The notes under the pieces: model-generated | What the model saw: only the letters and a program-made list of their open reading frames with translations | What the model was told of the DNA's origin: nothing | The model's database searches: none | From: Coptis chinensis | Taxonomy: Eukaryota; Streptophyta; Magnoliopsida; Ranunculales; Ranunculaceae | DNA length: 64,000 nucleotides | Reading direction: 5' to 3' | NCBI GenBank assembly: GCA_015680905.1 | Contig: CM027377.1 | Span: 10,440,501-10,504,500, forward strand | Part shown: positions 25,496-36,386 of the stretch, in pieces | Position numbering within the stretch: the first letter of the stretch is position 1 | Layout of the letters: every line of letters starts with the position of its first letter | Made by a program: the position numbers and the translations under genes

Positions 25496-26133
25496 CTTAA
25501 AACAAAACGGACTTCTATTAGTACTCCAAACATCTTAAACTCAAACACACCCAATCACCACATTCCGAGGATCATCTAGACCTTCCAAATCTAGGCTAAC
25601 CTAAGCTCTGATGCCAAGCTGTCACACCCCAAATTTCTAGAAAATCTAAAATAGGGAATTTTCCAAGATATAAATATCTCAATCGTCACCCTATTCAATC
25701 ATCTGAAAACTCAAGATGAAACGAAACCCAAATAACCTATTTTTTTCCAAAATTAACTCAGTATAAAAACCACTTACATTCCACTTATTAAATACACATA
25801 TGATCACTTATTTAAATATGAGTTTTATACCTTTTACCTTTAAGCCAGCACGTCATCTTAGGGTAGGATATTTACGTCCCTGCATACAAGACTAACGGAT
25901 CCTGCCCCTCTGTGATTAGCTCCGACTATCAGCTATCTATTAGAAAAACCTTCATTTTTCTCTCTCCGTAAAACTTTTTTTTTTCTCTGTATAAAACTCT
26001 CTGTGTTTTTAAAAACTCCGTGTGAACTCCTTTTTGTTTTCAAACCCCCCTAAAAACAAGGAAGGAAGGTTTATCTCTTAACCCTACTAGGTTTCTTATC
26101 CTTACTAATATCTATCATATTTTTTGTTTTATA

Positions 26134-26166
<33 letters not shown>

Positions 26167-26479
26167 GGTACTAGGAAAAGTAAAAGTAAAACACGGGGTG
26201 TTATAACACCCACGTTGCAAAACAAAGCAAACATGGGTCAACAAATTGAATTTGCTGGTATGATGAGTAAGACTAAATATAAAATAGTAATACGTTCATA
26301 TCTTTCGAATAAAGAAATATACTATTCAATCATTTCAACTTGAAAGACAAGTTAGTTCCGTATTCTCAAAATGGCATGTAGTTTCTTCCTAAGTAAGATT
26401 TTACTACCGAAAACAGGGATGAAGGTTTATCTCTTTACCTTTCCTATCTCCACTAATCTTTATCCTTTTTATTTTTATC

Positions 26480-26552
<73 letters not shown>

Positions 26553-27096
26553 TATTGTACTAGGAAAATAGAAAAAACGGGGTGTTATAGACATGGATGA
26601 GAGCAAGAGGGTAACACCAAACTTGGATCAAAATGTCAAATTCCCCAAGAGTTTTCTAAATTGGGCCTGATTGATTTTTTTTAAACTAGGTTGTGCCAAC
26701 TTCTAGGGGTCAAGCCCTTGCTGATGAATATAGCATCAAGTTCTTCGAGACGGTAAGTTCATACCAGTATCACATTTCATCCTACTAACCCATTGTCAAC
26801 ATATTGACCCACACGAAACCTGTTTTATGCAGAGTGCAAAAACTAACCTGAATGCAGAGCAGGTTTTCTTTTCTATTGCAAGGGATATAAAACAAAAACT
26901 TGCAGAAAGTGATTCTAAAGTTGAGGTACACTCTACTCTTTGAACCAATTCGTGGAATGAGGATTAATACCTGGAACAGTGTGTTCTGACTCATTTATTC
27001 TTGTTTTTTCAGCCCCAGACCATTAAGATTAGTAAACCTGATCCCGGCAAAGGTTTGAGTACAGTTACTGAGAGATCAGCTTGCTGCGGTTCCTAA

Positions 27097-27337
27097 AGTT
27101 GTTCAGTCAATAATGATTGTTCTGGAAATTCTAGAGTTCATACTATAATCTAACTCTTGAGAAAGTCATATGTGGATGCCAATATGTTTCAGGGGGCTCC
27201 TTTTGCTCTATTACTCTATTTGTGTTTGTTAAACCTTTGATGTTGTAATTTATCCTGTAGAGTGAATCCTTGGTATACTTTTAGGTGTGGGGATACAAGT
27301 TGCTTTTTATGCTTTGTACCTGTAATTGGCTTACTCT
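27097..27337. other. 3' UTR-like flank of the Rab8 fragment
   Basis: Sequence after the Rab8 stop codon, probably its old 3' UTR and flank. It ends at the target site of the hAT-like element. Confidence 0.5.
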
Positions 27338-27663
27338 TAGGGATGTCCATCTTGCCCGAAACCCAAAACCCGCCCAAAATACCCGCATCGAACCCTGTCC
27401 GAACCCGAACCCGAACCCAAACCGAAATACATAGGATAGGATTTGGTCACACTCTAAACCCGGACCGACCCGATAATTTAACCCTAAACCCATTAAAAGG
27501 GCTAAAAAACCAGAACCCAAACCCGAACCCGAACTGAACCTGAACTCCAAACCCGATTTCAATTGCATACTACTAATCTCATATAAAAGAACGAGTTAGA
27601 TAAATATTTGGATTATAATCTCATTCATGTTTACAATGATGAGTTATTTAATATATTGGATTA

Positions 27664-27806
27664 TGCATGTGCCAACTAGCAAAGTCGGTAAAACCTTTAG
27701 GTGATGATACCAGAGGTCTGGGGCTCGAACTCCGCCAGCATCAAAGAGTTACTAATCTCATTTAAAACAGGCTTGCCAATGATAATAATAATAATAATAA
27801 TATATA
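27664..27806 (+). mobile_element. tRNA-derived SINE
   Basis: The head has a Pol III A-box-like stretch (CTAGCAAAGTCGGTAAAACC, about 27674-27693) and a B box, GGCTCGAACTCC (27721-27732), followed by a short body and an ATA-rich tail (27781-27806). Length and layout fit a plant tRNA-type SINE. It lies inside the hAT-like shell. Confidence 0.65.
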
Positions 27807-28194
27807 GCCCGACTCCTAAAAGGACATTAAATAAGTATCAAATCTAAAACACCCACAGCGTCACCTATAAAATGATTTAAAACCTAATCTTTTGTGCATA
27901 TAATCTACTAACCATAAAGAACATTTCTATAAAAATTCAACTCGTTTGATATTCTCTAACTTAGATAAAATTGTCGTCCACTTTTGAAAATATATATAAA
28001 GGTCCAAAAATGTCTAGTTTTTGCAATCACCTTTTGCCAATGTTAAAAATTGTCAAACGAGTTAAATTTTTGTCGAGATGTTCTTTATGGTTAATAGATC
28101 ATATGCACAAAATATTAGGTTTTAAATTATTTTGTAGGTGAAGTTGTGGGCATTTTAGATTTGGTACTTATTTAAGGTCCTTTTAGGAGCCGGG

Positions 28195-28195
<1 letters not shown>
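27806..28195. mobile_element. Foldback MITE with long terminal inverted repeats
   Basis: The left arm starts AGCCCGACTCCTAAAAGGAC and runs about 150 bp; the right arm is its inverted copy, ending GTCCTTTTAGGAGCCGGGCT. The central loop holds unpaired sequence around 27950-28040. It is flanked by TA-rich DNA, so the target duplication is unclear. It has no coding capacity. Confidence 0.8.
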
Positions 28196-28231
<36 letters not shown>

Positions 28232-28234
<3 letters not shown>

Positions 28235-28577
28235 GCTGGCTACCTTGACAGCTCCAATTGACAACTTATCTTGACAGCTCGTCACGTCCGTTTGATCACA
28301 ACCCATCCAACGTCCAAGAACTATTCCTTATCAAACAAAGAATTCAGGGTGGGTATAATGGTCATTTTGATTTTCTATTCATAAAAAAAAAAAACCCAAC
28401 AAAACACTCACGAGACTTCTTCTTCCTCTCTTTCCTCACTCACTCTCTGAGAGAAACCCACACCGGTTTCTTCTTCACAAAAGATCACCCGACTATTCAA
28501 TTGGAGCCCATTATCTTTCTTTTTCACAAAAAATCACTATACTATTTTTTTGGAATTAGCCATCTCTGTAAACCAAG
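28232..28577 (+). repeat. Left terminal inverted repeat and 5' UTR exon of the MULE
   Basis: Begins GGGGCTGGCT. It contains the pyrimidine-rich CTTCTTCCTCTCTTTCCTCA tract and ends at a 5' splice site, CCAAG|GTAAGT (28577/28578). The matching acceptor TTGCTAG is at 28848-28854, just before the transposase ATG. The inverted repeat therefore probably holds the promoter and a leader exon, as in other MULEs. Confidence 0.7.
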
Positions 28578-28856
28578 GTAAGTTAATCTTATTTTATCGT
28601 TCTTTTGGTTTTTCCGATTTGTAAGAAGTTAATATTCTTTGCTTTGATATTGTCCTTTTGAACTTAAGTGCTTTCTTTTCGAATTAGAATTCTTAGTTGT
28701 TTGTTCTCGAAGAATTGCTCTATAGCCCTCTTTTATACCATAATCGTTTTTTGCTAATTAGAATAGTAGCGTTAAAATTGTCAATTTAATATATGGGAGT
28801 CATTAATATCTATTTTGCGTCATTTGATATTTTCTCTGTTTCTTTTTTTGCTAGAA

Positions 28857-31133
28857 ATGGAAGAAAATGTTAGAGCTTTTGTTGGCACTTCTTCTTGTTG
28901 TACTGATTCTCAAAGTAATGACGTTAATAAATTAGTTGCCACACACTTAGGTATGAAATTTAATAGTGTTGATGAAGCAAAGATTTACTACGAGAGTTTG
29001 GTAAACAGGAGGGATTTGAGATTCGTGTTCGGACTATGGATAAAAACAAGCGGGTGTGGAATTGCCTTCTAGTTGTCTATTGGTTTGCTCACGAGGGGTC
29101 CATAACAAGAAAGAAGAAATTGAAGGTGTAGCTTCGAAGTACCGACTATTAGATGTGGTTGCCAAGCTAGAATGTGAGTTACAAAAGAAAACTTGAAGAT
29201 ATATATGATGTGAGTTTGGCTGAAAATCGCCATAGCCATGGTTTAAATCACTCCATCAAAGAGACAATATATGAAAGGTAACAAAAATATGCCTAAAGGC
29301 TGCAAAAAGAGTTTGACAGAGGTTTTTCATGACAACGGTATACATGTAGGGAAAGTGGCGTTTTTTTTCCATGGGGATGAGATTGGGTTTCGGAGAAAGC
29401 ATTGTTGGAACCACCATTATGGTTTGACGAGAAAAATGCCTAAAGATAATGATGTAACAGCCGTGCTTCACTATTTTAAGGCGTAAGAGTGCTGAAAATC
29501 CTCGGTTCTACTATCTTTGTTCAATTAGATACAAAAGGTGTAGTAGTAAATTTCTTTTGGGTTGATGGAAGGTCCCGTGTCCAATATGAGTACTTTGGGG
29601 ATGTCGATCTTTTGATACAACATATAGAACTAATGTTCTGGTATGCCGTTTGCCCTTTTATCGAGAGTCAACCACCACATGCAGTCCATTCAGTTTTGGT
29701 TGTGCCCCGCTACTTGATGAAGAAGAAGAGACATTTGTGTGGTTGTTTCAGACATGGCTTGCAGCTATGGGTGGTCGATCCACCAACTTCAATACTTAAT
29801 CGACCAAGATTTAGCGATGACTGCAGCAGCTTAGAAGAGTTTTCCTACTATTCGACATCGATTTTGTCTTTGGCACATTATGCAGAAATTTTCAGAGAAG
29901 TTGTCATTTGTCTACCATAGGCTCGATGCTTTGTGTTCGAGCTTACATATATTATTTGGAAGTCATATAGGATTGTTGATTTTGAAAGTAGGTGGTCCGC
30001 ACTCATTTGTTGAAGTATAACTTGACTGAAAAATACTTGGTTGACAAAAATATATAAAACCGTGCGTCTTGGGTTCCGGCTTATCACAATGACATTTTTT
30101 TTCTTTGGTATGCATACGGTGAAGTGAATCAATGAATTCTCATTATGATTAATTAGTTAGTTCGACGACTACACTTATGGAATTTGTCCATGGTAATGAG
30201 AGGTCTTTGGAATCGATAGCCGGAATGAAAGGGAATCGATTACCGTCACCGAACATACTTCTCGCATTGTGGCTAAGGATGCTTTCCTCCTCGAAGCATG
30301 CGGTAAAGTTTATACCATTAGTGCTTTCAATAAATTCAAGAAACATTTAGAAAAGGCTAAGATGAAGTATAGAATTGTTGGAGAAGAGATAGACATACAT
30401 GGAACAGGAATTTATCACGGTGAAGACAAGAGACATTAAGCAAACTTCAATTTGGAAAGTGACTTTTAATAGAGGAACTTTGGAGGGACTTGTGAATGTA
30501 AGAATTTTCAGTTCGAAGGATTACTTTGTGCTCACATTTTAAAAGCTTTTTCAAGCGTTATGACATCGAAGAGATTCCAGATCATTTTATTTTGAAGCGG
30601 TGGGCCGCAAAAGGCAAACACATCTGAGGCGGTGTTTGATGGTGGACTAGTGGCGGTCATGAAGACCATGAGCCATTAAGAGTTGCCCATTGTATCAAGG
30701 TTGCTACTCAATTGGCTTATGATGCATCAACTAGTGTTGAGACATATGCATATTTTATTCAAGATGAGTGAAATGTCTATTGGAGTTTCGAGCTCAAGGA
30801 AACTATCAACAAAATGGATGCAATGAATAATGAAGCACCTCCAGTTGAAGAGCCTATAGTTGATACCTCCGCAATAATTTATTTAGTTTGTTTTTTTTAT
30901 CTTTGCAATGATAAAAATCCTATTTGATTTTAACTCTTAAATCTTCTTTTCAGCTCTTGGTTTTAAATCCCAACATTTCTCAAACGAAGGGAGGAAGAAG
31001 AAAAAACGGAGAGAATGAAAGGCCCCGGGAGGAAGCCTTAGAGAATCCAGAAGAATGTGTAAAATCTTGTAATAAGATTGCTAAACCGACTCTCGAAATT
31101 GTCGAAAAAATTAAAAACAAGAGTGTGGAATGA
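28857..31133 (+). pseudogene. FAR1/FHY3-type MULE transposase, multiply broken
   Basis: The ATG at 28857 starts MEENVRAFVGTSSCCTDSQS. Domains follow in the usual order. The FAR1 DNA-binding region (about 28945-29100) reads LGMKFNSVDEAKIYYESLV and, in another frame, GFEIRVRTMDKNKRVWNCLL. The MULE transposase core (29290-29930) reads LTEVFHDNGI, VDGRSRVQYEYFGDV, FDTTYRTN, and HRFCLWHIMQKFSEKL after a Trp-rich block. A SWIM zinc finger (about 30490-30560) reads CKNFQFEGLLCAHILKAF. A probable last exon after CTTTTCAG (30947-30954) holds a Lys-rich tail. At least four or five frame changes and several stops separate these blocks. The family is the one plant FHY3/FAR1 factors came from. Confidence 0.85.
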
Positions 31134-31196
31134 CATGCTTGTTGAGTGTGGAAGGACCGTTGGTTATGTTCTTACTGTCTTGTTTTTTTGGGTGTT

Positions 31197-31388
31197 TTTT
31201 TTCTAATTGTAAGAATTATAAAACTATGCAATTTTTTGGGAGCTTACACCAATGATTTCGGTTTTTTTTTTATGTCGGATAATTGATACTAGAAAAATGG
31301 TATGAGGCAGCTGATCCTAGGTTGTAGAAATCATTGGTGTAAGTCCCAAAAAATTGGATAGTTTTATAATTCTTACAATTAGAAAAAA
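31197..31388. repeat. Imperfect hairpin, 62-bp arms
   Basis: The arm at 31197-31258 (CTAATTGTAAGAATTATAAA...) is repeated in inverted orientation at 31327-31388, with a loop of about 68 bases. A short AATTCAAAC tandem array follows at 31410-31470. GTGTGGAAGGACCGT occurs on both sides (31146 and 31559), which suggests the whole 0.4 kb foldback block was inserted there or duplicated. Confidence 0.75.
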
Positions 31389-31603
31389 AACACCAATGAT
31401 TTCTAATTAGCAATTCAAACAATTCAAACAATTCAAACAATTTAAAAAATTCAAACAATTCAAAAAATTGACATCATTCGTGTTCGTGGTGGCACTTCAT
31501 TCCAATTTTTTGAATTGTTTGAATTTTAAATTGACTATCCAGTTTTTTGGGAGCTTACAGTGTGGAAGGACCGTCATTTTAAACATGCCTCCACGAACAC
31601 GAG

Positions 31604-32040
31604 GAGGATTAAGCACCCAAACCCGAAAAAGAAAATGTAACGAAGTGCCACCAATTCCCATTGTTTATGAACCCAATGAAGAAATCACAAAATCAACAAT
31701 GAACACTTAATGTTCATACTCTTGTTGGACTATGAACATTCAGTGTTCATACTCTTAGTGGACTATGAACATTGAATGTTCATACTCTTGTTAGACTATG
31801 AACATTCGGTGTTCATAGTTGATGCAATCTGATTTGCCAATGATGTCAATGAAGTTAGCATATGATGTGTATGTCAATGAAGTTGACATACGCCAATGAA
31901 CTGAAAAAGGGTAACAAAGTTCGAGGAAGACATGGACGTGCCCATATTTGATTGGAAATGTCAAAATAAGCATAACCCACAGCTTTGTTGTAGGCACCAC
32001 CCTCGGTCCCTAAATCCATCATTTAGGTCTTCAAAATCAT
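31604..32040 (+). repeat. 437-bp direct repeat, copy 1 (MULE interior)
   Basis: Nearly identical to 42314-42752, from GAGGATTAAGCACCCAAACC to CTTCAAAATCAT. It includes four palindromic TATGAACA units and a short peptide-like frame (TQTRKRKCNEVPPIPIVYEP). The two copies lie on either side of the LTR insertion and the MRS2 fragment. Confidence 0.9.
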
Positions 32041-32280
32041 TTAGGCCTTCAAAAATCCATCATTCTTCAAAAACAAAGAATGTTCATAGCTCATGACTAT
32101 GAACATTGATTGTTCATAAGATAGTATGGACTATGAACAATCAATGTTCATAGTCATGAGCAATGAACAATTTATGTTCATAGTCATGAGCAATGAACAT
32201 TCTTTGTTCATATCCATGATTGGACTATGAACAATGATTGTTCATAGTCATGAGCTATAAACATTCTTCGTTCATATCAT
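31690..32280. repeat. Array of TATGAACA...TGTTCATA palindromes, block 1
   Basis: About ten short hairpins of the form ACTATGAACA-N4to7-TGTTCATAGT at 31690-31820 and 32090-32275. Loops vary (TTGAT, ATCA, TTCAG and others) while the arms are kept. I found these units only inside the MULE. Confidence 0.9.
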
Positions 32281-32310
32281 TCAAAAAATGAGTTGGTGCA
32301 ATATTGTCAG

Positions 32311-33893
32311 TGATAGAAAATTAGTCAGTCTAATTAAATAGACTAATCTAACCCTAATTAAACCCATGGCCTTACGCGGTATCGTTGAAAATAGTCAAAA
32401 CGGGGTCGATCCCCTATCCCGCGGATTTCTGTTTTAGGGACAATTGAATACTAAAATATTACCTAACCTAATTCGACAATGTTGTTTTATAGAAATTTGG
32501 AATTACTATTTAACTAAAGCTAATTATTTTAACTACGTTTACTAAAATAATAAATTAAACAATTGAAATTAAACGAACGATTGGAGAGAAATACTAGGAC
32601 TTTAGATTCCACCACTAAACCTTTTAGTAAATATTTTAAGATTAGGTTTCAATGTTTCAAATTAATAATGAAACATCCTAATGAGAAATCGATGCTTCTC
32701 GATTTTATCGTGACAACGCTTAATTGTATATAAAAAAACATCTTTCAAATTCAGCACAAAAGATCAAACGTAAAAGATTATTTGTCTTTTTAAGGCACAA
32801 ATAATATCCAAATATGATATTGGCAATGGAACTTCGGGCTATGATTATTAGGCGATCGGTTTACACTACCTAGGATGCTTGACATACAAGGTGCACAAAC
32901 AAAACTAGCTATTAATCGAGAATGCGACAAAAGAAGGTTGAACAGTAAATTGTATATGTGAAACAACCGAAACCCAATCATAAAACAAATACATCAAGGC
33001 TAGGGCTTCATCATAGCCCTAGCTTTAAAAGTTTAGCTAGACATAATAACAATTGAACTTAAACAAAGGTAAGGGAAAGAATAACTCATGCGTTCCGGAG
33101 CCTCTATTCTCTAGTTCGATCTCCAGTGTTGTGTTCTCCAGCTTCAGCCTCCCTTTCCGTTTTTCTGTGTTGTCCAGCCCCGTTCCGAGAGAGAGCCACA
33201 CTTCACTGCTCCCAACCAGCGACCTCCACGCTCTGTGCTGGTTTGGTTCTGCCTTCTTTTCCAGCCAAGAGACGCCTTCTTCACTCACTGCTGTTGCCTC
33301 TTTCCAGCCCCAAACCTCCCAAATCTGACCTCCTTCATTTGCTTTGTGTTCTACCTTTTCTCGGTAAAACCAGCCCCCAATTGCTCGCGCCCCCTTTCTT
33401 CTTTATTTTCACTTGTATATATAGAGGTTTCGGTCTTTAGCAGTGTTTGATTTGGAATGGAACTAGGAGTATCTAATTTGGTAGCGAGATTTTCGAATTC
33501 GATCAGTTTTATTTGAATAAGGACTTTCGGCCTTTTGTTCTCTGTTCGTGAAAAATGTTTCTGTTCATGAGCGAAGGGTGGAGAAACATAAGGTTTGATT
33601 CGGTGCTCTCATGTGGACATGAACCGGTATGGCCATTAATTGTTAACTGTTCGGTCCAACCTTTTAACTCGGTTACGGGCTTTGGTCACTTGGGCTTAGT
33701 CAAGCCGCTAGGAAATAGAGGCCTCTCTATATAGCACAATCATCCAACTTCCAAAGACTTTTCAACCTTGTTCACGATTCATACCATTTCTGCAAAAAAA
33801 CCAAGGAAACACGATAATCAATACGAAATTATATAAAATAACCGGACTAACTCATATAAAATTGAAGGAATATGTAATAATTGTGACTTATCA
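32311..33893 (-). repeat. Outer LTR A, left copy
   Basis: 1583 bp, TGATAGAAAATTAG...GACTTATCA. It pairs with 39662-41241. A purine-rich tract (minus strand AAGTTTGGGGGTATTTG) adjoins its right edge. The Pro/Ser-rich frames at 33053-33450 come from LTR sequence and are not genes. Confidence 0.9.
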
Positions 33894-34753
33894 AATACCC
33901 CCAAACTTACATTTTGCTAGTCCTCGAGCAAAACTAAAACTAAACTAATGACAAAAACAAAAATTCTAACTCACTTTCGTAGGAATCACGATTACACTTA
34001 GCATGTGTAACAAGCCTTTAAACCTCTAGGTTACCCCTAGTGGACGAGTTTAGTCTCGTGAGGGTTTTCAGAAATGGTACCCACAAACATTAACATAGTA
34101 TATAACAAATGGTGATATAATTTTCTCAGAGATAAATTTTTTTTCGCCCACTACTAAACAAGTTCATCAGCAATTGTCACAGTTTACATCATCATTACCA
34201 AGACTCATCACTACTTCCAAAGATAGAAATCATTGATTACTACTCCAAAACAAAGCGTGTGTGTGTGTTTAGCCAAACTAATACAATCTCTTATCCAAGT
34301 AACGGAATTCCTAACTTACTATCCAAAGAACATATCAACCTCAATCCTCACCATTCATACACTCACAAGAAAGTCTCTCTCTTAGATAAGTTTTCAATTT
34401 TACCTCGTATGATGAGGAAATGAGTAAAATAATAGAACATCCCACATACTTAGCGGAAAAGATCTTTAACTTATGAAATTTCAAAACAAATTAGTCTCAT
34501 GGAAAGAACATCAATCACATGTGAAGTGTCCGTCCTTCACTTTAGCATCCTCTCACCTATTCTACACTTCATATCATACTTTTTGTGATAAGTCCTGGTA
34601 TTAAGGCGGGGCTTAGGATAGGTTGACAAGAAAATGGTAAAAGGAATCAAAAATTTCTGAGAATCAACTAAAGACCATTTTGTACTTGACCTTCATGGAA
34701 AATTTCTTCACTTTGTAGATCACATTACTTGACTTTCTCACTACTTCTACTCA

Positions 34754-34792
<39 letters not shown>

Positions 34793-34811
34793 CTCCCCGG
34801 CAGCGGCGCCA
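33894..34811 (-). mobile_element. Non-coding internal region 1 with primer-binding site
   Basis: The left part (around 33960-34080, CACTTTCGTAGGAATCACGA..., CTCGTGAGGGTTTTC) is related to 36480-36590, so both internal regions share a 3' untranslated segment. A long poly-T is at 34759-34792. The primer site, minus strand TGGCGCCGCTGCCGGGGA, is at 34794-34811. It differs by one base from the site expected for plant tRNA-Asp. No protein is encoded. Confidence 0.75.
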
Positions 34812-34812
34812 T

Positions 34813-36386
34813 TGACACAACCTCCTTTTGTGTATGTAAATGGTATAGTCGTTGAACAAAAGAGAAGCGTATCAAAACCTAATTATCCCTCAATGAGTAA
34901 AGGATGAGTAGGGTATCATTCCACTTTTAAGTGTATGTTTATATGAAGGACGATGTGGATTTGGAAAGGGGTTTGAGGGATTAAAAACTATGATTATAGA
35001 TATTGTAGATTCTAATGCTAAACTAAACTAAACTAAACTAACTAACTAAACTTATACTAAAACTAAGAATTGGAAATAGGGAGAGAATATGAGAGAGATA
35101 GATTCAAGAGATTCAAATCCACCAATGCTTTTGATTCAATGACCTTTTGCTTCATGTTGTTCTCCAAGTAGACTACAATCGGGCAATCGAGCGAGTGCCG
35201 ATGCCTTTTTGGGTGAAACATCGTTAAACAATTAACTCTACTTAAGGTTGTTCCTATGTTCATGTTACTAGTATCTTCTTTCCTTTTATGTGAGCTTGGG
35301 CATGAATATTCAATGAATCACCATCTAAACAAACCGAGGGAATACTTCCTTTTACTCTAAAACATTACACAATTAGAAGAAAAGTAGAGAATAATAGTAT
35401 AATATTCAATTACAATAAATAAAACTCTATTCTAGCATGATATTCAATTGTAATAAATAAAAACCTTAATCTATACTTCCATCCCCCTGTGGGCAATGGA
35501 ACTAATAACTAAAAACATAAAGAACTAACCCATGAAGAACACCATAAACCGGAAGAATCATTAAACCTTAAGCTTAGGCCATCTCCTCCCTTGAAGGAGA
35601 AGATTAGCCTTCCATAAAGAAGGAAGAACACGAAGAGCGAGAAGAAGAAGAGTTGAAGAACATAAGACTAGAAAGACTAACTTATTAAGACTCGACTAGT
35701 TAAAACCGATCTTTTATTATTAATCTCTCTCGCCTCAAGTTCGGAGACAAGAATATAAGTGAATTGGCAAATTACATGAGGCACTTAGGTCCTCTATTTA
35801 TAGGGGTTACAATGAGTTCTAGAAGCATTCCAAACCGTCATTTATTTCCTAATACAAATAGACTTCTTTCGAGTCCAACTTCATGTCCAAAACCGAAGGA
35901 ATTGGCTTTATTAATGCGATCCATGCGTCGGACTCATTATCCATGCGTCTCGGACTCAAGCAATGCGTCTCGACGCTTTCGATCTATCGTCCCGGACTTC
36001 ATTCAATGCGTCACGGGCCTTCGATCCATCGTCCCGCACGTAAGCCGATTTTCTCTTTTTGCTCTATCCTTCTATCCTCTTTTATGGGCTTTGGTCCAAG
36101 CAACGAATCCTTTGGCCTTGGGCTTCCAAATAGACTTTAATATAGGTCCAAGTCGCATCTTTAACAGCTCCAATTCCTTGGCCTTCTCCATGATTGTCCA
36201 CGGGCCTCCCATGTGATCCTTAATGCTCCGAATTGCTTCGTTTTACCCTATTTTCTCTAATATTCTATAAAACTCTTTTTTTTACCCTAGAATCTTAAAA
36301 CACAACTTATAAACACTATTAGTCCACTAAGATGGCTAAACAAGAGGCATAATCGAGGGTTAAATAGCACTTTTGAGCACTTATCA
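34813..36386 (-). repeat. Middle LTR B, different sequence from the outer LTRs
   Basis: 1574 bp, TGACACAACC...GCACTTATCA. It keeps the TG...CA ends and almost the same length as LTR A but differs through most of its body. A primer site abuts its left edge and a purine-rich tract its right edge. It is therefore not a solo LTR that landed inside element A. The frame at 35764-36216 is LTR sequence. Confidence 0.8.

Larger units (their letters stand above)
22666..26205 (-). mobile_element. Ty3/gypsy LTR element Y (chromovirus-like), inside element X
   Basis: LTRs at 22666-23228 (563 bp) and 25620-26205 (586 bp); target duplication ACACC at 22661-22665 and 26206-26210. The primer site is at 25605-25616 (tRNA-Met type) and a purine tract lies just right of the left LTR. 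The internal 2.4 kb carries gag remnants but no protease, reverse transcriptase or integrase, so it is non-autonomous and broken. Both LTRs lack the same roughly 1.8 kb that the solo LTR at 6736-9148 has. Y inserted after X, so it is the younger of the two. Confidence 0.9.
21208..26589 (-). mobile_element. Ty3/gypsy LTR element X, short non-autonomous, host of element Y
   Basis: Left LTR 21208-21848 (641 bp); right LTR 22354-22665 continuing at 26211-26589. The target duplication GACAT is at 21203-21207 and 26590-26594. A tRNA-Met-type primer site lies next to the right LTR (22339-22350; minus strand TGGTATCGGAGC), and a purine-rich tract with CCCGAGATT follows the left LTR. The internal part is only about 505 bp and codes for nothing, so this is a deletion derivative. 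It resembles the family of element Y. The right LTR is interrupted by Y. It is a fossil and cannot move by itself. Confidence 0.9.
21127..27096 (+). pseudogene. Rab8/RABE-type small GTPase, 3' half; exon split by nested LTR elements
   Basis: Four exons of a RABE (Rab8) GTPase are readable. Exon a, 21127-21207 plus 26590-26610, reads [20 protein letters not shown] then VGNKADMDESKR, which includes the NKxD guanine-specificity motif. Exon b, 26690-26752, reads [20 protein letters not shown]. Exon c, 26833-26925, reads [20 protein letters not shown] and includes the G5 SAK motif. Exon d, 27013-27096, ends SACCGS, the CC geranylgeranylation tail. Splice sites are canonical. A 5.4 kb LTR element sits inside exon a between the two copies of GACAT. 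No exons for the P-loop, switch I or DTAGQ are visible upstream. The coding sequence that remains is otherwise undamaged. It is a truncated gene copy. Confidence 0.9.

Noticed and set aside
26371-26571. Poly-Leu peptide
   Set aside because: Produced by the (ATT)n tract in the right LTR of element X.
27664-27745. Functional tRNA gene
   Set aside because: The cloverleaf stems do not pair well and the piece is followed by a SINE-type tail.
29489-29920. A separate 143-codon gene
   Set aside because: It is one frame of the decayed MULE transposase core.
31690-32280. TATGAACA palindromes as steroid-receptor-type response elements
   Set aside because: The GAACA...TGTTC half-sites only look like animal hormone response elements; plants lack those receptors and the spacing varies.
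33053-33450. Three overlapping Ser/Pro/Leu-rich frames, also at 40473-40797
   Set aside because: They occur in both copies of outer LTR A and shift frame between copies; they are LTR sequence, not genes.
35764-36216. 150-codon frame
   Set aside because: It lies in middle LTR B and resembles no protein family.
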